From assembly GCA_024689005.1 (NCBI GenBank), contig JAILDU010000043.1, forward strand, positions 1 to 64,000: a stretch of 64,000 bases of DNA, read 5' to 3'. Source of the DNA: Paludibacteraceae bacterium (lineage in GTDB: Bacteria > Bacteroidota > Bacteroidia > Bacteroidales > Paludibacteraceae). This document shows positions 40,614 through 48,775 of the stretch, piece by piece. Both the position numbers and the translations under genes were made by a program. The notes under the pieces were generated by a model. It saw only the letters and a program-made list of their open reading frames with translations. It made no database searches and was not told the origin of the DNA. Within the stretch, counting starts at the first letter, position 1. Every line of letters begins with the position of its first letter.

Positions 40614-43600
40614 ATGAAGAATCGCTTATATTTGTTTATCCTATTAGTCATGGTGAGCTTCTCGCTCCCCGCAAAAGCTGTCAAACAGTACACGTGTGAT
40701 TTCGAATCTCCTGAAGATCGTGCTCGTTGGACATTGAATCCTGTAGACGAGAATATGACCTTGCCCAATAAATGGTATTTCGGAAATTTGGGAAATAACG
40801 ACAGAGACGGGCAGTATGGACTCTACATATCTAACGACGGAGGAGAATCCGCCCGTTACACCAACAAGGGGTGTTGGGTCTTTGCTTATGACACGGTGTC
40901 TCTCGATCATCTTACCGCCGATTCGGCCTATTATACCATTACCTTCGACTATGTCGCTATGGGTAATGTCGCAAGTAATTTCGACGGACTATACTTGTTG
41001 TGGATCCCTATGACGGACAATAATGGCGATTCTATTGATATACAATCTGCTATTCTGCAGCACGAAGAGAAACTAGTAAAATACGATGACTATGTCCGAT
41101 TGCTTCAACCGACCTCCGGCAGTACGTATCTCAACGGAACTTCCACTTGGCGTCAGTGTGCCCACCGATTACCCGGTAAATCTTGCGACGGCAAACCGCA
41201 TTATCTGGCTTTTGTATGGGCTAATGGCAGAACGATCATGCAGCAACCTGGAGCTAAGTTAGACAATATATCTATCACCAACAATATCATTTGTAAAGCG
41301 CCCGACTCCTTGTATGTATCCACGAGCGGAACAACTGCTAATGTATCCTGGGTTGGAGAGGCGCAGAGTTACGAACTCTCTGTCTATTCCTATGAGACAC
41401 AAACGTGGCTCGGACCGATGATCGTTGAGGGAACACAAACAACGGTTTCCGGTATTCCTGTCGGCCAGGCGGACTTTATTGTTCGCTCGGTGTGTGAGGA
41501 TAATATCTATAGCCTAAAGACTATCCTCTCTAAACTCATGTACTATCCGGACCAATTATGTGTGGATTACCTCAACTTAGATAATGCCATCTGCTATGTT
41601 AATAGTGAACCACCTGCCAGTACATTAGATTTTGATGCTTTCCGGATAGTACGGCCTGTTGATAATGGACCATCTGATAGATTCAGCCGCCATGTGGTCC
41701 ATTTCGATCGAGAGGAAACTGATCCCCGCACGGGAGGTATGGCTAAGACTATTCCGGATGGAGAACTGGCTTCTGTGCGGTTAGGCAACTGGGAGGTTGG
41801 TAATGAGGCAGAACGTATCGATTTTTCTTTTGAAGTTGATGCGATTGAGCATCCGATACTCTTGCTCAAGTATTTGCCTATCTTGGAGGCCCCTGACCAT
41901 GTGCGTAATCACAACCCACGATTCAAACTTGAACTCTTTCATAACGGGAAATCAATAGGAGAATGTGGCATGGCCAATTTTAGTGCAGATGATGTGCTCA
42001 ACAAAGAGAAAACAGCACTTTCTGATAGTGCTAAGGCGCAAGGCTGGCATTTGACGCCGGCATCCGTGGCATTCTCTGGCCCTGGTCAACAAGACCGAGC
42101 TGATGTGGTGTGGAAAGAGTGGACTACTGTCGGTATAGATCTTAGCGCCTATGACGGAGAAACCATTAAGGCGCGTCTGACTACTCATGATTGCCAAGAA
42201 ACAGGACATAGCGGTTATGCATATTTCACGTTAGGATGTTCTGACGCCAATTTCAAAGGCATGATGTGTGGCGCAGTCAATCCGGAATTTGAGGCTCCCG
42301 AGGGATTCTCTTATCGTTGGATGTATGCGTCAAGCGAACAATATCGAGACGATGCTGATGGTGGTTCCGTTCCCGAGCAATATGTGTTAGGACGTGATCG
42401 GCATTTCGTGGCCGGGAACAAGGATGATAGTGTATATGTAGTGGATTGTATGTTCTCTATGGATACTACATGCTATTTCTCGCTCTATACTACTACGCTG
42501 GCTACTGCTCCTATTCCCGTGATGAATGAGCCTAAGATCCAGCCTGATTGTCGTGAGGACAAGTATATCGTTTCTTTCGATGCTTCTCCTTCGTGGGTGA
42601 GAGAGATTGATCATGTTAAGAACGATACAATCCCCAGTCGCCTCTATCATATTGAGCACTACGAGTGGTTTGTCGAGGGTATTGCTGGTGGCTGGTCCGA
42701 CCGGGTGACTCCTTCTTTCACGTTCCCTCCTACAGGAGGCGACTACAAGGTGAGTCTGCGTGTCTCTGGAGGAAACTGTGATTCCACGCTCTATTATAAT
42801 CTTCATTTGGATACGTTGGGCTTAGTCCGAGATACAACGGTAATAACCCTCTGTGATGATGTGCGCAAGAACGGCTATGTATGGGGCGAAAAGTCAGATA
42901 CTATATACCATTCATATGGCTTGGATTCAGTCAATATTCATAATGAGATTAATGGTTGCGATAGTGTGCGTTACCTCGTCCTTAGAGAACCGCATCGTCT
43001 ACTCATAGATACGTTCGTAGTACCGGAATCGCTGCCTTTCAACTATCGTGGGCGCACTTATAATGCTAACGCTGTAGATACGATTCCCATCTCCGATTCC
43101 AATTGTGATACTACTTGGGTCCTCAATTTCGAGGTTTACGAGTCATTGCAAGCCTCTATGCAAGATAGTATCTTTGTGTGCGCCGGAGAGCCGTTTGCAT
43201 CGCTCGGTTATGAAGTGACGAGAGGACGTAGCCTGCGCTATTCATATGCGTTTACCGACGCCTCGCTCACGTCCATCGATCCTATATCTGATGAGCAAAA
43301 ACAAGGACATTATGAGGTGAATATTCCTCTGTCTGCAACGCTGACGCCGAATATCTATTCAGGAACGCTTTTGTTAGAGGACCTGAAGCCGAGTTGCAAT
43401 GTGACTCTGCCTTTCAAGCTGATAGTGCAATACGCGTCCTCGGTTATAACCCAACGTTGGAACGATGTGCTCGCTATCCGCAATAGTGATTATAACGGCG
43501 GCTTTGAGTTCGATTCCGTTCAGTGGTACCTGGGCAATACACCTATCTTGGGTGCTACGGGATTCAATTATTATGCCGGCGATGGTATCCATCTGAACTT

Positions 43601-43898
43601 TGGCGAATCATATAGCGCACTGCTTACGCGACGGGATGGTGTCAAACTCTTTACATGTCCGTTCATACCGCAACCGGTGGCAGCTGATATCAACGATCTG
43701 CCTACTTTGGTGTCGCCTTCTGCTCCTATGCATATCCCGGGCAAGGGTACTGCCTATTGGTATGATATTCTCGGACGCCAATATCATGCGCAGCCATACA
43801 ACGATTCGGATATAGCATCACCTGCAGCCAAGGGCTATTATCTCCTCGTCTTGCAGACACCCGCTGAACGTTCGATTCATCCTATTATGGTTAGATGA
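40614..43898 (+). CDS. Large exported surface protein of the SRH/GYAYF type, tandem paralog, T9SS-like C-terminal domain
   Basis: Signal peptide MKNRLYLFILLVMVSFSLPAKA; SRHVVHFDREETDPRTGG, TIPDGELASVRLGNW, HSGYAYFTLGC; C-term AYWYDILGRQYHAQPYNDSDIASPAAKGYYLLVLQTPAERSIHPIMVR. Confidence 0.87.
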   Translation: MKNRLYLFILLVMVSFSLPAKAVKQYTCDFESPEDRARWTLNPVDENMTLPNKWYFGNLGNNDRDGQYGLYISNDGGESARYTNKGCWVFAYDTVSLDHLTADSAYYTITFDYVAMGNVASNFDGLYLLWIPMTDNNGDSIDIQSAILQHEEKLVKYDDYVRLLQPTSGSTYLNGTSTWRQCAHRLPGKSCDGKPHYLAFVWANGRTIMQQPGAKLDNISITNNIICKAPDSLYVSTSGTTANVSWVGEAQSYELSVYSYETQTWLGPMIVEGTQTTVSGIPVGQADFIVRSVCEDNIYSLKTILSKLMYYPDQLCVDYLNLDNAICYVNSEPPASTLDFDAFRIVRPVDNGPSDRFSRHVVHFDREETDPRTGGMAKTIPDGELASVRLGNWEVGNEAERIDFSFEVDAIEHPILLLKYLPILEAPDHVRNHNPRFKLELFHNGKSIGECGMANFSADDVLNKEKTALSDSAKAQGWHLTPASVAFSGPGQQDRADVVWKEWTTVGIDLSAYDGETIKARLTTHDCQETGHSGYAYFTLGCSDANFKGMMCGAVNPEFEAPEGFSYRWMYASSEQYRDDADGGSVPEQYVLGRDRHFVAGNKDDSVYVVDCMFSMDTTCYFSLYTTTLATAPIPVMNEPKIQPDCREDKYIVSFDASPSWVREIDHVKNDTIPSRLYHIEHYEWFVEGIAGGWSDRVTPSFTFPPTGGDYKVSLRVSGGNCDSTLYYNLHLDTLGLVRDTTVITLCDDVRKNGYVWGEKSDTIYHSYGLDSVNIHNEINGCDSVRYLVLREPHRLLIDTFVVPESLPFNYRGRTYNANAVDTIPISDSNCDTTWVLNFEVYESLQASMQDSIFVCAGEPFASLGYEVTRGRSLRYSYAFTDASLTSIDPISDEQKQGHYEVNIPLSATLTPNIYSGTLLLEDLKPSCNVTLPFKLIVQYASSVITQRWNDVLAIRNSDYNGGFEFDSVQWYLGNTPILGATGFNYYAGDGIHLNFGESYSALLTRRDGVKLFTCPFIPQPVAADINDLPTLVSPSAPMHIPGKGTAYWYDILGRQYHAQPYNDSDIASPAAKGYYLLVLQTPAERSIHPIMVR

Positions 43899-43920
43899 TA
43901 GATTCTCCCTTTTTCCATAG

Positions 43921-43951
43921 CAGCCCGTCATATCTCGTGACGGGCTGTTTT
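43921..43951. terminator. Hairpin terminator between convergent genes
   Basis: cagcccgtca-tatctcg-tgacgggctg-tttt. Confidence 0.8.
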
Positions 43952-44317
43952 GTATATCGTGACAAAGACATAGTTGTAGAAGTGATAACCGCTTTCTCCG
44001 GGTTTCAAACTGCGTTTGTATTCCGCATACCTGATCTCCCATTCTTTGCGCAACTCAGGGTCACGTTCTATATCGTGGGCAGTCCGTTGTGCTGCCTTGA
44101 TCATCTCTCGGTTCCGCGTCGCGGCATCCGACCATTTGCCTTCGTGGAAATGGTAGTAGTACAGCTCGTGCCATCTGCTGCCGTCCTTGTCATAACTCTT
44201 TTCGCCATAGTCATGACGACGAACCACAAGACGTCTGCGGTTCTTTTGTCCTTCTTTTGCGTTGTCTATCGCGCCCCACATGGACGCTATTCCATCTGAA
44301 AATGTTACTTTTGCCAT
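43928..44317 (-). CDS. Small conserved protein of mobile-element/prophage-associated type (129 aa), function unknown
   Basis: MAKVTFSDGIASMWGAIDNAKEGQKNRRRLVVRRHDYGEKSYDKDG...; resembles small proteins often near integrated elements in Bacteroidales (recalled, not searched). Confidence 0.6.
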   Translation of the reverse strand: MAKVTFSDGIASMWGAIDNAKEGQKNRRRLVVRRHDYGEKSYDKDGSRWHELYYYHFHEGKWSDAATRNREMIKAAQRTAHDIERDPELRKEWEIRYAEYKRSLKPGESGYHFYNYVFVTIYKTARHEI

Positions 44318-44340
44318 TTTTTTCTAAATTAATATTTTTA

Positions 44341-44382
44341 CACAATACCCATTACACACTACACACTACCCATTACCCATTC
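44341..44382. repeat. 7-bp-period tandem repeat
   Basis: cacaata cccatta cacacta cacacta cccatta cccattc. Confidence 0.7.
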
Positions 44383-44494
44383 CCTTTTCAATTAACGGTC
44401 GATCTCGAGACAATCCTAGACAATACAGCGGGTAATTAGCGGGTCTTAAGCCACTCTCGCGCTACTTTTGCCCCTTCGACTTTATTTGTGTTGT

Positions 44495-44591
44495 CGCTCT
44501 GTCGCTCTTGTCGCTATCCTGTAACAGTTTCTAATTCAGCAACTTATATGCTTCTGGTGTGCAGAACAAGAGCGACAAGAGCGACACAGCG
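44495..44591. repeat. 21-bp imperfect inverted repeat abutting the DUF3987-like stop codon
   Basis: cgctctgtcgctcttgtcgct (44495-44515) vs agcgacaagagcgacacagcg (44571-44591), one mismatch. Confidence 0.75.
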
Positions 44592-45830
44592 TCATCCTAT
44601 TTTCTTATATTCTCCGAAATTTGTCTTTTGAACAAGCCCTTTTTCCATCCATATCATATTCCATCTTTCCGCGGTTCGCTTGGATATGCCTTGGCGTTGT
44701 GCTTCTTCTGCTAAGTCTCTGTGGCTGTACTTTGTATTCAATTGTTCGAATAGGATCTTTTTGGGGTCCAGCGGTTTGATCTCTGGCACCAAGTCCTGCT
44801 TGTCTCCTTCGATCATTCTGAATGTGGCGGCCATGTGGAGCAATAGTTTGTTGCCAATTAGTTCTGCTGTTTGATAATCTTCGTCTCTGCATATCCATGC
44901 CTCGTTGCCTTTCCCCCTCATCGCCGATAGAATCATAGCGATGCGGATTATATGTACTGCCATGCGGAGAACTACAGAGTGAAAATTTTCGCCCAACAGA
45001 TGGATGAGTGTGTTGTATTCGGTCTCCAGATGCGAACCCAATCGCTCTTTTTGCTCATCGCTTAGACTCCATTCTTGTTCCCCGTTCTGTGTCAAATGCT
45101 CATAGATATTTAGCAACTCAAGACCAACCTGCTTGGCAACGGCAGACTTGTTGCCCGTCGTGGTTACATAGTGTTTGTTGAATGGATTTTGCTCGCGAAT
45201 AACTAATGTCAGTAGTCGGGAAAAATAACCGTTCTCAATCGAAGGAACCAATGTGCGATACTGATTAAATGTGCCTGTCAGTAGCATAGATAATCGTGGC
45301 GAACCGATTTCCGAAGCTCCCGTGCAGCGGTTTCGGCTGATAGGCTCATGTTCCGCTGCCTTACGCAACGCTGTGTTGTAGTTCGCGGCGCCTGATTTCC
45401 AGATGTCCGTGATGACCGAACCTTCCGATTCATGCATATATCCGCAACCGTTGCGCTCCATCAGCGCTTTGTACCATGCTGCTAATGTGCTGTCGCCCGA
45501 GATGAGCAATGGATACCGCTCGTCTATCACGCGTACCATCTCCAACACTTGGTTGGCTATGCCTTTTCCGCTCGCTGAGGCTGCGAGAATGAAGCATTGC
45601 AGATTGCTGTAATAGCGTTTGCCGGTTGGACCGTATCGGAAATAGAGATTAGGTACGCACGCGCTTGCGGCCGTGAGTGTCGCCAACAGCAGAATGTCTT
45701 GCTCCTCGGGCGTTGATGCTAATGTCAGCATTAGTCGTAGTGGCTCCGGCAGGCTTTGTGTGTCTAGATGTTCGACGATACGGAGGTTGCCCTGCTCTTC
45801 CGAGCAGAGAATGTTTGGTTGTAGATTCAT
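44592..45830 (-). CDS. DUF3987-like protein (primase/helicase-associated mobile-element family) with C-terminal HTH-like segment
   Basis: CFILAASASGKGIANQVLEMV (Walker A-like), SEIGSPRLSMLLTGTFNQYRTLVPSIENGYFSRLL; C-term YSHRDLAEEAQRQGISKRTAERWNMIWMEKGLV. Confidence 0.65.
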   Translation of the reverse strand: MNLQPNILCSEEQGNLRIVEHLDTQSLPEPLRLMLTLASTPEEQDILLLATLTAASACVPNLYFRYGPTGKRYYSNLQCFILAASASGKGIANQVLEMVRVIDERYPLLISGDSTLAAWYKALMERNGCGYMHESEGSVITDIWKSGAANYNTALRKAAEHEPISRNRCTGASEIGSPRLSMLLTGTFNQYRTLVPSIENGYFSRLLTLVIREQNPFNKHYVTTTGNKSAVAKQVGLELLNIYEHLTQNGEQEWSLSDEQKERLGSHLETEYNTLIHLLGENFHSVVLRMAVHIIRIAMILSAMRGKGNEAWICRDEDYQTAELIGNKLLLHMAATFRMIEGDKQDLVPEIKPLDPKKILFEQLNTKYSHRDLAEEAQRQGISKRTAERWNMIWMEKGLVQKTNFGEYKKIG

Positions 45831-46037
45831 ACAGTAAAAATTGTTTTTAGAGGTTAAACATTTTTTCGCTTACGCGTATACGCGTTGTAATATAATCGAT
45901 AGTATACTTTTGTGTATGCTTAATATGCAAATTTTTAGCAAAAAATTATATTATCTATGTTTCTGCACTCACCAATAGACAAGATTAGGCAAGATTTGTT
46001 TTGCCAACCAATCGTGCCCGTCTGGTGATAAGAACTA

Positions 46038-46065
46038 TCAACTGTCAATTATCAATTATCAATTA
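46038..46065. repeat. 7-bp-period tandem repeat
   Basis: tcaactg tcaatta tcaatta tcaatta. Confidence 0.75.
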
Positions 46066-46166
46066 CCATCCCCCCATAATAACGCGCGCGACGCGCCCGC
46101 GCGTTCAATATTACAGACCTTACAATAGCTATCATACCGAAAAATGCAAGTAATTTGCGTTTTCTC

Positions 46167-46197
46167 TTGCATATGTGCGAAAAATGTAGTAATTTTG
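46167..46197 (+). promoter_or_regulatory. Bacteroidetes-type promoter
   Basis: TTG (46167-46169), 20-bp spacer, TAATTTTG. Confidence 0.7.
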
Positions 46198-46219
46198 CAC
46201 GCCCAAATTGTATAAATAT

Positions 46220-46771
46220 ATGATTTATAAACTTACATTTTCGTGTGAGGAAGGCGATCCGAACTTCCGCCGCGTGTTTGAAGCTGACGCAGATGCTACG
46301 TTTTTGGACCTGCACAATGCTATACTAAAATCAGTTGATTATCCTGACGACCAAATGACCTCTTTTTATCTCTGCAACGATGAGTGGGAGAAGGGTCAGG
46401 AGATTACGTTGGTAGAAATGGACTCTAACTTCGAGTACGACAATATGGTCATGAACGAGACTAAGTTGAGTGACTTGCTCGAGGAACAGGGCCAGCGCCT
46501 CATCTATGTGTTCGATCCTATGTTCGAACGCTATTTCTTTGGTAGTCTCAAGGAAATCAAGGCCGGCTCAATGAATGGGGTAGAGTGCGTGGAGAGCAAG
46601 GGCAAGGCACCTAAACAACTTAAGTCTGACGACCCGCTATCCAATATCGGTTCTACCAAAGGAGGAGACAACCTCGATTTCGATGATGAGTTCCGTGACG
46701 AGTTGGACCTCGGTGACATTGATATGGAGGGATTCCAGGACTTGAGCTTTGACGACGGTAGTATGTTTTGA
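46220..46771 (+). CDS. pRiA4b ORF-3-like / IS1096 TnpR-like family protein with acidic C-terminus
   Basis: MIYKLTFSCEEGDPNFRRVFEADADATFLDLHNAILKSVDYPDDQMTSFYLCNDEWEKGQEI; ATG at 46220 preferred to TTG at 46208. Confidence 0.7.
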   Translation: MIYKLTFSCEEGDPNFRRVFEADADATFLDLHNAILKSVDYPDDQMTSFYLCNDEWEKGQEITLVEMDSNFEYDNMVMNETKLSDLLEEQGQRLIYVFDPMFERYFFGSLKEIKAGSMNGVECVESKGKAPKQLKSDDPLSNIGSTKGGDNLDFDDEFRDELDLGDIDMEGFQDLSFDDGSMF

Positions 46772-46830
46772 TGGCTTGTTGCGTAGCTGTTAATAACATG
46801 CCTCTGAATTAAATTAATGAGCAATCGCGA

Positions 46831-47763
46831 ATGGCTAATCCTAAGACCCTGCTTCTCATACTTGGTCCCACAGCTGTGGGAAAAACAGAGTTAGCTCTGC
46901 GTGTTGCCGAGCACTTGCGATGTCCTATCGTCAATTGTGATAGCCGTCAGATCTACCGAGAGATACCTATCGGCACTGCTGCGCCAACTCCTGCAGAGCA
47001 AGCGCGTGTACACCATTATTTTGTTGGCACGCATGCCTTGGACCAAGATCATAATGCCGGGAAGTACGAACAGGGCGTCTTGTCTCTTCTGTCTACTATC
47101 TTCGCAGCACACGATGTGGCCATCTTGACAGGCGGTTCAATGCTCTATGCTGACGCGGTATGCCACGGCTTGGATGATTTACCGGCTGTGCCGCCCGAGG
47201 TGCGCGAATCGGTTAATAGAGGATTCGAGCAGGGCGGATTGGTTTGGTTGCAGTCAGAGGTGCAACGTTTGGATCCTGCATATTGGCAGATAGTTGATAG
47301 GCAAAATCCGGCGCGGTTGAGGCATTGTGTCGAACTGAGCATGGTACTCGGCAAACCATATTCGTCGCTACGTACCAATAGTGTAAAAGAGCGGCCATTC
47401 CGTATCGTCAAGGTTGGATTGGACCGCCCTCGCGCAGAATTGTACGCGCGGGTGGACGAGCGCGTGAGACAAATGATGGATGCCGGTTTCTTGGAGGAAG
47501 CCAAAAGCGTTTATCCGCACCGCCGACTGAATAGCCTGCAGACCGTGGGGTACAAAGAGTTGTTTGCTTATCTTGATGGAGAATATGATCTCAATAGAGC
47601 AATCGAATTGATACAACAAAACACACGTCATTATGCCAAAAGACAACTTACTTGGCTTAGACGTGATAAAGACATCCATTGGTTGGATGCACGAGAAGAA
47701 TATGAGAAAAATATTGATATTATTGACTCTCTGTTGCGCGCTGATTGCATGCAAGAGAAATGA
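46831..47763 (+). CDS. miaA: tRNA dimethylallyltransferase
   Basis: LLILGPTAVGKTELALRVAEHL, NCDSRQIYREIPIGTAAPT, TGGSMLYADAVCHGLDDLP, LQTVGYKELFAYLDGE. Confidence 0.95.
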   Translation: MANPKTLLLILGPTAVGKTELALRVAEHLRCPIVNCDSRQIYREIPIGTAAPTPAEQARVHHYFVGTHALDQDHNAGKYEQGVLSLLSTIFAAHDVAILTGGSMLYADAVCHGLDDLPAVPPEVRESVNRGFEQGGLVWLQSEVQRLDPAYWQIVDRQNPARLRHCVELSMVLGKPYSSLRTNSVKERPFRIVKVGLDRPRAELYARVDERVRQMMDAGFLEEAKSVYPHRRLNSLQTVGYKELFAYLDGEYDLNRAIELIQQNTRHYAKRQLTWLRRDKDIHWLDAREEYEKNIDIIDSLLRADCMQEK

Positions 47764-48736
47764 AGTTGAGTTTGTTTATAGTCCGGAGGCTCCGCGTGCG
47801 GGACAACCGGTTACTTTTAGCAATCAGTCCACTTCCGGAGAAGAGTGGGCATGGTCTTTTGGTGATGGCGTGACCTCAACGCTCAAGTCACCCACTCATA
47901 CCTACAAAAAACCTGGTAAGTACCTCGTTACTCTCCAGGTGGATAAGAAAAATGCATGGAAGGTGGCTAAGGAAATCACTATCTACGACACGGTGCCCTC
48001 TTTCACCTGCGCTGATACTATCTTCTATATCTACCAAGACTATACTTTTACGGCGTGTATCTATAATCCGTACAAATATGAAGTGCAGTATGCATGGTCG
48101 TTCCCTGCCAATACCCCTTATGTAGTCATGGCAGATGAGAATGCATCTCTTTCGGGCTCAGGTATCACGTTGTGTTTTACCCAACCGATGGAGGCTGCAC
48201 CTGTTTGTTTGGATATTACTCTTAATGGCGAGACTACTCATATCCAAAAGTCATTCGTTGTTCTGGATAGACCGACCCATTCTCTTTTGATGCGAACGGA
48301 GGTTGCTGATTATCGTCAACGTATCTTCGGAAAACGTGCTGAGCAGGCAAAAACCGATGCAACAGCTACGGCCCTTCTGAATGCAGAACAAGATACATTG
48401 CAGACGTATAACGGCAGGGAGTTTTCACTCACTCAGCTGGTAACTTTCTTTGATGGCATACAGGGCTTCCATATCGCTAATCGTAAACTCTATTACCGCG
48501 CTGATGGATTGTGGGTAGCTAATATTGATGGCAGCAATCGAGTGCAGATTGATACGGCTCAATGCTCTGCCATGACATTGGATATGACTGATAATCGTAT
48601 CTATTGGGCTACAAGCCAAGGTGTTTGGTATATGCCTCAAGTCGGATCGGACAACAACAAATTTGTTACTATTCCCCAGCAACTCAATGCCATATCCGGT
48701 GTTAACGTTCTTGCTGCTGACAGCGAACTTAGATGA
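47702..48736 (+). CDS. PKD-domain lipoprotein
   Basis: Lipobox MRKILILLTLCCALIAC; PVTFSNQSTSGEEWAWSFGDGVTSTLKSPTHTYKKPGKYLVTLQV. ORF track starts at 47633; ATG at 47702 fits the signal peptide. Confidence 0.8.
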   Translation: MRKILILLTLCCALIACKRNEVEFVYSPEAPRAGQPVTFSNQSTSGEEWAWSFGDGVTSTLKSPTHTYKKPGKYLVTLQVDKKNAWKVAKEITIYDTVPSFTCADTIFYIYQDYTFTACIYNPYKYEVQYAWSFPANTPYVVMADENASLSGSGITLCFTQPMEAAPVCLDITLNGETTHIQKSFVVLDRPTHSLLMRTEVADYRQRIFGKRAEQAKTDATATALLNAEQDTLQTYNGREFSLTQLVTFFDGIQGFHIANRKLYYRADGLWVANIDGSNRVQIDTAQCSAMTLDMTDNRIYWATSQGVWYMPQVGSDNNKFVTIPQQLNAISGVNVLAADSELR

Positions 48737-48775
48737 ACCCCTTTGATTTTCATTTGTCATTGATAATTACTTTTG

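Noticed and set aside
44400-44445. Short direct repeats (agcgggtaattagcgggt, gacaatcctagacaat) as possible att sites
   Set aside because: Too short, no matching copy found on the other side of the DUF3987 gene, and no integrase.
45885-45912. Plus-strand TTG...TACTTTTG promoter-like sequence
   Set aside because: Spacer is 17 bp rather than the 20 bp of the other five sites, and a better promoter lies at 46167.
47702-48736. PKD lipoprotein considered a truncated pseudogene because its propeller-like C-terminus is short
   Set aside because: Frame is intact with signal peptide and normal stop; short C-terminus alone is not evidence of decay.
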